A DNA stretch of 64,000 nucleotides, from contig JAQFVV010006622.1 of the NCBI GenBank assembly GCA_028023455.1, positions 248,001 to 312,000 on the forward strand, written 5' to 3'. A program made the position numbers and the translations under genes. This document shows, one piece after another, positions 58,013-64,000 of the stretch. The notes under the pieces were generated by a model that did no database searches, was not told the DNA's origin, and saw nothing but the letters and a program-made list of their open reading frames with translations. Numbering within the stretch: position 1 is the stretch's first letter; every line of letters begins with the position of its first letter. The DNA is from Epiperipatus broadwayi. Its lineage: Eukaryota > Onychophora > Udeonychophora > Euonychophora > Peripatidae.

Positions 58013-58119
58013 AGTGGGAAATGGAAAATAAAGTGGTAACCGGTTTATCTGGGCATAATTGCTGAGATATTCTTGACTTTGTTTAAAGAGAAGCCAAATA
58101 CATCACATCACATGCTTAA

Positions 58120-58345
58120 GCTACACTTAACAAGTTATAAGGTAGGATTTTTTATCATAATTACTGGAGTAAATTACAATTATATTTGAACTATAATTCG
58201 GTCCAATTTTGTTACATTGAAGTAATAACTAAATACTTATCAATAAAAAAAATTAAAGTATAAGATTCTAAAAATACAATGGTAAGATGATAAACCAATC
58301 ATTGTGTTTTTCAACATGTAGGATATGATGCAATGACTTTTTCTT
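58120..58345. other. AT-rich region without a gene
   Basis: No feature recognised before the exon-like block. CAATGACTTTTTCTTAG at 58331-58347 looks like a polypyrimidine tract with splice acceptor. Confidence 0.4.
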
Positions 58346-58347
58346 AG

Positions 58348-58470
58348 AAGCTTCCTTACTGGGTTATTGTTGACTTCTTGCCAGTTATACCAAAGCAGTT
58401 ACCATTTGCTCTAAAACATGCTGTGAATCTCATCAACATGATATATGACAATTATCCAGAACACATCTAA
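58348..58470 (+). CDS. Possible terminal exon of an unidentified host gene
   Basis: After a splice-acceptor-like TTTTTCTTAG, a frame opens as LPYWVIVDFLPVIPKQ, continues LPFALKHAVNLINMIYDN and YPEHI, and ends with TAA at 58468-58470. The composition is much more protein-like than other short frames here: balanced residues and a hydrophobic strand. The pattern IVD..., then VxxINxIxDNYPE is reminiscent of a CRAL-TRIO (Sec14-like) lipid-binding domain, but the fragment is only about 40 residues and no other exon was found within the window. Could be a retrocopy or a fragment of another mobile element. Confidence 0.3.
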   Translation, partial: KLPYWVIVDFLPVIPKQLPFALKHAVNLINMIYDNYPEHI

Positions 58471-58479
58471 ATAAAAGCA

Positions 58480-60250
58480 TGTCTGAAAAGGATCTAAGAA
58501 TCCTTGAATAAGTTTATACTGAGAAAAGTTTTTATTTTTAAATTCATTGTTTTATTTTTGGCTTCATTTTTCTCTCTTTTTATTTTTAATATAAATTTCA
58601 GAGTAAAAAAGTTATATTCAGTTAGACGTTGATGCTAATAAATAGGAAATAATCATCTATGAGAATTGCATCATAGTTTAACTTTCTTTTTATGATCAAT
58701 ACATCAGAATAATCCATCTGTTTTGAAAATTCCTATACTCTCTGGCCATGTACTTTATGTGTACTAATAATAGCCAGCAGAATTATTGATTTTCTATTTG
58801 AAAAAGTCATATACTGTTTATTCAGACTTTGACTACTCTTCAACTTAAAACACCTACATACTTACTCATTCACTAACATTAGATCAATAACTATGTTAAA
58901 TATTGACTATCTATCACCCAAAATTCTGAGCTTCTTTGGAAGTTTTCAATGCTCCTACAAAAACCTCCACTTACATGCTATATTTGAATTAAAATGATGG
59001 AACAGGCAAGCTAATGCACTATTATTATCATCATTACAAATTATCTGCCAATAGAAACATGACATATTCTTCATATCTTTCTACACCTTGTTCTACTTCT
59101 TAAAAATATATAACTATATTTCTTTATAAGCTATCAGTCAACTTTTTCCTCTATTTCTTATCTTCATACTTTTCTACAATCCTTATAAACGTGTTTTCTT
59201 TTTTAAATATCTATTCAAGTCAGTTTCTTTTTCTGTTCATAATTTTCTCAAAACATAATATCCACTTGTTCATTTTAGCACCTCTAATGTATTCATTTCT
59301 AAATCCATATCTTTAATTTCACCCATTTTTTTCTTCATCCTTTTCCCAATTTCTCATGTTCGTGGGAGCTTCTGTTTCTTTAGAGAAAAAAATGCATTTA
59401 CTATGTGAATTTGATAAAATCCTTCATTTATAACTATTTGTGTATACATCGTTCTGAAACAATTCCGGTCTTTAATTAATTTTCTGTTGTTTTAATATCA
59501 TAAGATTTTATCTAATATATTTAACAAGTGTTAAATTATATTGTGTTTATTTTAATAATATTTAAAAATATGATAAGTAACTATTTTATGACATTTTTTT
59601 TTTTTTTAGAAAAATAAAAAAAATTCCATTTATCACTTAACAACATTATGAATTCCTGGCTGTAATTTTTGCTTCCCTTTATTCAAAACATATTTCAGTT
59701 TTTATTAAATTTTCAATAACGCAATTTTCATGTCAAAATTTGTTATTCTAAGTTCAATTTTTAAATATAAATATAATAAAGTTGTATTTTTTAAACAAAT
59801 AAAAAAAAAACTGGCAAACATATATCTTAGTAAGGAAAAGGTTAATTTACTTAGTCAAAAATATTAAATTGTAGGTTTATATATGTATGGGCATACAAAT
59901 ATAGACATTATGACCTTGGAGAGTTAACTGTGCACCAAAAGGTTACCCAACAATTCTCTTTAAGAGAATAATGGTGCACAAAGCCTTATTTACTTAAGCT
60001 ATATACTTTAATTATAGACTGTTTTTAATCTTCTTTTTTTTAATCCTTTAGTTAAGAATATGAAGAAACTCAATTTCCGCTCAATAGTTGAATGGATATC
60101 TATCTGGATATATGCTGAATACTGTAAAAGTACTAGGAATGTTTGGAACATTCTTAACTACTTGAAACATTTCCTTACTCCACTGAGATATGAATCTAAT
60201 TATGCACATAACCATTGCATTAAAATATTTATATTTTAACAATAAAATGA
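58480..60250. other. AT-rich region without a gene
   Basis: T-rich on the plus strand around 58500-58620 and 59040-59400, with no coding pattern. A near palindrome CAACAATTCTCTTTAAGAGAAT lies near 59949-59970. Confidence 0.4.
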
Positions 60251-60258
60251 TATATATG

Positions 60259-60555
60259 TAATATATCACTAGATGGAGCTTTACCAATAGCTCACTAACA
60301 AGCTTTGTTTACATAAATACTGAGAGAGATCTAGTTTCTAGTCTTCCTACCCTTTACTGACATGGGCCAACTAGTTCAAAACCATGATCTAAAGGTTGGA
60401 GACAATGAAAGAAATATTGAATTCTATCTCTCTCAGCATTTATGTAAACAAAACTTATTAGTGAGCTATTGGTAAAGCTCCATCTAGTGATCACAAAATG
60501 CAAGTAAGAGCAAGTTACGAAATTTATAACTTGTTTTGTTTATCATATATATATA
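60259..60555. mobile_element. Hammerhead foldback element, ACCATGG family
   Basis: Left arm ATCACTAGATGGAGC, TTTACCAATAGCTCAC, TTTACATAAATACTGAGAG and right arm CTCTCAGCATTTATGTAAAC, GTGAGCTATTGGTAAAGC, TCCATCTAGTGATC are inverted. One core lies near the centre (60357-60389). After the right arm an extra block (GCAAGTAAGAGCAAGTTACG, ATAACTTGTTTTGTTTATC) runs into (TA)n at 60545. The left side also abuts TATATATG. Same arrangement as 23671 and 27765. Confidence 0.75.
60355..60393 (+). ncRNA. Degenerate hammerhead-like motif, ACCATGG family
   Basis: CTGACAT, then GGGC facing GTTC around CAACTA, AAAA, CCATGATC ending at 60389. Helix II is reduced, G12 is lost and helix III has a mismatch. Clearly the same motif as 23688 but decayed. 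Confidence 0.45.
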
Positions 60556-60746
60556 TTCAGATCCTATATTGATTTAACATTAATTATAACCTTAATGCAT
60601 TTTTTTGGTGGTGAGTATTCTTGTCAGAGGCAAACCTTATATTCCTAAACCCTTCAGTTAAACACTTAAATTTTCAGTTTATTAATGAAAGTACACATTT
60701 TAAATTTAGATTAAGTTTGACACAAACTATATGAATATCTTTAAGT

Positions 60747-60876
60747 TTAAAACATAACCAAATATTCTTAGTATGGAAGAAATAAAGACTCACTAGATTT
60801 GTATTAACTGCTTAAAACATAACCAAATATTCTTAGTATGGAAGAAATAAAGACTCACTAGATTTGTATTAACTGC
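60747..60876. repeat. Perfect 65-bp tandem duplication
   Basis: The unit starting TTAAAACATAACCAAATATTC occurs at 60747 and 60812 with no visible difference. A very recent duplication or an assembly artefact. Confidence 0.92.
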
Positions 60877-61696
60877 TGATCAATAGTATTATAGCAATTT
60901 TTATATCTTATAAAAATCAGCAACTACATATTCATCTACTGTCCATTAATTAGATGACAAGGTATGTTAGCTACCTAAGGAATTTTTTTAAAAATTCTTA
61001 TAAAAAAAAAAACTGTAAGTTTTCTCTAAACTTAAACTCTAGATCATAAAAATATGAAGCAGATGTTTATGCACGTGTGATCATTGCCTACTTATTTTTC
61101 CAATAAACATGCATATAAATAGAAATATACAGCATGGAAATATATGTAATGTATTCAGAGCTATGATCACAGTAGGCATTGTATATAAATGGTGTGTAAA
61201 GTCACGTGATATTAACATCTAAATTGCTAAACAGGTAAAAATGTAACATTCAGAATTGTAATCCTTACTTAGATATCACAAAAGTAGTCTCATAATATTA
61301 GTAGTTAAATTACTAAGAAGTCAAAATGAATCGGATTCATTTTTATTTATCTCATAATTTATATAAAATTTTACTACAATACTAAGCATACATCTGAAGA
61401 GTTACACTAAGGTACATTGCATAAACATAAAAAAGTGTTTTTATATGCACCTTGACTATATAAAAGGCTCAACCAGATTTTGTTAAAAAAATAAAACTGA
61501 AAGACAACCAACCTGCTTATTGATAATCAAGCATTACAGTTTAAGTATAGAGCTTTCCGTCATCTGCATGTTACTGGAGTAGTAAAGTGGGAAAAAAAAA
61601 TTAAAGATTTTTTGATCAAAGTTCAAAGTTCTTGGACATGTGACCCATTGATCATCAAGCGACTAATATCCCAATTATCATATAATTCCTCTAACT

Positions 61697-62062
61697 CAGG
61701 GGTCCCTAACCCTATGCCCCGCAGGCACCATGGCGCCCGCAGACCATTTTACGTGTGCCCGTCACTATCCGTAAACGATAAAAAATTATTTATCTGATAC
61801 AAATAAATTTAATTTTTAAAATTTCTTATAAATTATTGTATTATATTGTAATCAAATTGTAGGGCATACTATACTTTTACAGTGTAAAAATATAAACAAT
61901 TATATGTTAAAATGTTATTTTTGAAATAAATATTTTTTTGTACATTATGTGTATTATTAACTATATCCAACTATAAATTTACATTGAAAAAATAAATGGT
62001 GCCCGTCACCTGGCTGGTATTATAGAATGTGCTCTTTAGTGCAAAAAGGTTGGGGACCCCTG
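61697..62062. mobile_element. hAT-type MITE
   Basis: Ends CAGGGGTCCCTAACC and GGTTGGGGACCCCTG are inverted with one mismatch over 15 bases. The 8-bp flanks CTCTAACT and CTCAAACC agree at six of eight positions, an aged hAT-length target duplication. Subterminal GTGCCCGTCAC occurs near both ends (61756 and 62000). The 366-bp interior is AT-rich and non-coding, so the element depends on a transposase elsewhere. Ends of the CAGGGGTCNNCAACC type are common in the Ac-like branch of hAT elements. Confidence 0.88.
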
Positions 62063-62644
62063 CTCAAACCTAACAACTTCATCTTACGCTGGCAGAAAAT
62101 TTGCTTTACATACTTACATATTTGCTACATGATTAATTTAAATATGGCATCTTGAGAAGGTTCATATTAGAATAAAAATAGATTAGATTTAGATGTTATT
62201 AAATTAAGTTCTATATCAATGAGTTGTCTATTATTTCGACTTTTTTATAATTTATTAATTATGTTTTACTTAATTTGTCTATATATAAATAAATAAGTGT
62301 GTGCAATTTTAAAACAGATAAAATAATAATGATAAAATTGTAATTACGATTCTCAAAAACTGAAGATATAGCTAGTTTTTTGTTTTCAATAATCTAGAAG
62401 TGTGTTAACAATTATACTTAAACACCCAAAAATACATTTACATTATGAAAATATATTTTTTTTGTTATTTATCCATATAACAATCTGAAATGGCTAATTT
62501 ATTAGTATCCAAAAAGTTAGACTTATGTTAGAATTTTTGAATTTCATTAAAATTAGCTATAATATTTTATTATATACGATGTGTCCCAGTGAAGAGTGAC
62601 TGACTTTCTTTCCCTACTGTTTGCAATACTATTTCTGAATATAT

Positions 62645-62857
62645 ATATAAACAAAAAAGACTTATAAATCCAATAAATAATATTATATTTCAACCAGAGG
62701 ACTGGTTTTCATCAGAAAGAAAAAATACACAGTAAAATGGGATAATCAAAACTTTTTGATTATCGCCATTTTACTGTGTATTTTTTCTTTCTGATAAAAA
62801 CCAGTCCTCTGGTTGAAATATAATATTATTTATTGAATTTATAAGTCTTTTTTTTTG
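62645..62857. repeat. Inverted terminal repeats of a Penelope-like element with hammerhead-like cores
   Basis: The block from AAAAAGACTTATAAATCC through TAATATTATATTTCAACC to CAGTAAAATGG (62655-62741) is mirrored almost perfectly at 62765-62855, with AATCAAAAC...TTTTTGATTATC at the axis. Each arm holds CTGATGA or CTGATAA followed by a six-pair hairpin AACCAG/CTGGTT around TCCT and then GAAA: a hammerhead core with strong helix II. The left-arm core (62685-62715, minus) keeps CTGATGA; the right-arm core (62791 onward, plus) has A at position 8. No clear cleavage triplet is found. It lies 3' of the PLE coding fragment. Confidence 0.65.
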
Positions 62858-62942
62858 TTTTTATATGTATTTCCATTGGTTAGTTTGTTATATATATATA
62901 CAATTAACGGTAAAAGCAATATTATATTTTTAAATTCTTTAG

Positions 62943-62975
62943 GAGCGCTTTCAATTATGTAATAATCCTCATCAA
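62943..62975 (-). ncRNA. Hammerhead-like motif at the 3' end of the PLE
   Basis: The minus strand has TTGATGAGG (C3 changed to T), a helix of ATTAT with ATAAT around TAC, GAAA and GCGCTC. Helix III AGCGCT is palindromic. Located just after the PLE stop codon, the place where hammerheads are known in PLE termini. The C3 change would abolish cleavage. Confidence 0.5.
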
Positions 62976-62988
62976 CTTTAACTGAATT

Positions 62989-63760
62989 TCAAATTTTTTT
63001 TAAGCTTAATTTTACATAAATTTCCATAAGCTGTGTATCTTTATAGTTATCTATTAAAATTGTCTTTTTAATTTTCCTCTTTTTATGATTCCTTTCTTCC
63101 ATTAATATTTTTATTTCATTACTAATAAATGTAAATGTATAATTATAACTTTTTTCATGGTCAAAGAATACTGAAGCTGTATTAAATTGATTATTTACAT
63201 TATTTTTAATCTGATTATATAATAATTGATGCTCCTTCAATCTTTTTTCCACAGAATATCTCGCATCACCAATATATAATTTTTGACATTCACATGAAAT
63301 CTGATAAATTATATTACTTCTTTGAAATTTAGGAATTATACTCTTAGAATTATTAATCAATCGATTAACATTCAGAAGAACACAAAATGAAATATTATAT
63401 TTTTCTTTAAATATATTCTTAATTAATTTAGATTGCATGTTATTTATAAATGGCATAGATATCCATTTTTAATTATCTAAGGTAACATTGCAAACCCTCT
63501 TCTTATTCTTAAATGAATTTACTGTACACAAGATTTGGTTTTTATCATAACCAACCTTTAAAAGTTCATTAGTAAAGAGTTCAATATTTAAAATTTTATC
63601 ACTCTTATATTTACATAATTTATCATTGTGATGTAAAAACGATTTCAGACTTGCCATTTTATGTATCATTGGAACACGTGATTTAAAATGAATATATCCT
63701 CTTTCTCCAATAGGTTTAAAAATTAATTTATAATTTAAATCAGTAGCATCTCTAAATTTT
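62989..63760 (-). pseudogene. Penelope-like element, RT thumb and GIY-YIG endonuclease
   Basis: From about 63757 downward, FKPIGERGYIHFKSRVP and MIHKMASLKSFLHH match the end of a PLE RT. The next frame, 63456-62989, carries RSNIIYQISCECQKLYIGDARYSVEKRLKEHQ: IYQIS and LYIG are the two strands of the GIY-YIG fold, with the downstream Arg (KRLKEH) and Glu of the active site region and the Cys pair between. PLEs use this nuclease for target cleavage. A stop near 63470 splits the two frames, and 63760-64000 has only scattered RT-like phrases (KKLDFLD). 5'-truncated and inactive. Confidence 0.85.
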
Positions 63761-64000
63761 TGGATTTACAATATTGGATGAATAGTATTACTTAATAAAA
63801 AGCAGAGTTGTAACAATTTTTTTATCTAAAAAATCTAACTTTTTCCTCACATTTTAAATAAAAATGGTTAAAATATCAATCCTTGCCTTATTTAAAATTG
63901 TAACAATTTTTTTCCTTGGGGGTATGGATGGAGAGTTTGCAACAGTTAGGAAACAGTCCATTTGTTTTACAATTAATTAAAAATTGAAGATCACAAACAT

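Larger units (their letters stand above)
52253..58113 (+). mobile_element. Near full-length LINE, copy B
   Basis: Begins immediately after the 3' tail of copy A and ends with the same tail (CATCACATCACAT). It contains a 5' untranslated region with two repeats, ORF1 (PHD-like finger, coiled coil, SGNH esterase), ORF2 with APE endonuclease, RT and a CxxC...H...C knuckle, and the same 3' hairpin as copy A. The RT and post-RT blocks (WKGVAVAGLTYGND, QREVGRHALDAE, EAIQGEMGWSSF) resemble a LINE group I know mainly from chelicerates, but the clade name is uncertain. Open frames are broken at several points, many at homopolymers. Confidence 0.92.

Overview
The window reads as a repeat-dominated stretch of a large, strongly AT-rich animal nuclear genome. 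There are no compact operon-like genes. Almost every recognisable protein is a mobile-element protein, mostly in decayed fragments, and the rest is AT-rich sequence with microsatellites, minisatellites and foldback elements. The best-preserved LINE (52253-58113) has an ORF1 with a PHD-like finger plus an SGNH esterase, and an ORF2 with APE endonuclease, reverse transcriptase (RT) and a C-terminal CxxC...H...C knuckle. From memory this layout resembles LINEs common in chelicerate arthropods. With Penelope-like elements (PLEs), RTE-type LINEs, an LTR element and a hAT MITE it points to an invertebrate, perhaps an arthropod, but the species cannot be fixed from sequence alone.

Layout. 1-1005: dead PLE RT (minus). 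1.7-6.1 kb: hammerhead-ribozyme repeats, a tRNA-derived SINE, and a truncated RTE LINE nested in a hammerhead repeat. 7.75-8.77 kb: 31/41-bp minisatellite with higher-order structure. 9.3-9.7 kb: RTE remnant and a 55-bp mini-element. 11.2-17.5 kb: foldback elements, two with hammerheads in both arms. 18.2-23.5 kb: tRNA-like pseudogene, decayed LINE, more hammerhead repeats, possible DDE transposase relic. 23.7-31.4 kb: (TA)n-flanked hammerhead elements and another foldback element. 31.5-37.3 kb: LTR element with about 1.75-kb LTRs and an internal region that keeps only a gag-like piece. 37.3-43.4 kb: unassigned less AT-rich islands and a LINE endonuclease relic. 43.4-49.8 kb: four hammerhead motifs, two RTE relics and a long inverted-repeat element. 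50.6-58.1 kb: two head-to-tail LINE copies; the second contains a 500-N gap whose flanks overlap. 58.3-64 kb: an exon-like segment, a hammerhead element, a hAT MITE and a PLE fragment with GIY-YIG endonuclease and inverted termini.

Main result. The same RNA motif recurs about 20 times in at least five unrelated sequence contexts: a type I hammerhead core (CTGANGA, helix II hairpin, GAAA) followed by a short, usually self-complementary helix III and a cleavable triplet. Several copies sit as opposed pairs in foldback elements that share termini and have 12-15 bp target-site duplications. Hammerheads are known in PLE termini and in small non-autonomous retrozymes. The window may therefore show a set of short hammerhead-bearing retroelements mobilised by PLE machinery, relics of which lie at both ends (1-1005 and 62943-63760). 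Mobilisation is inference; motifs, inverted arms and duplications are read directly.
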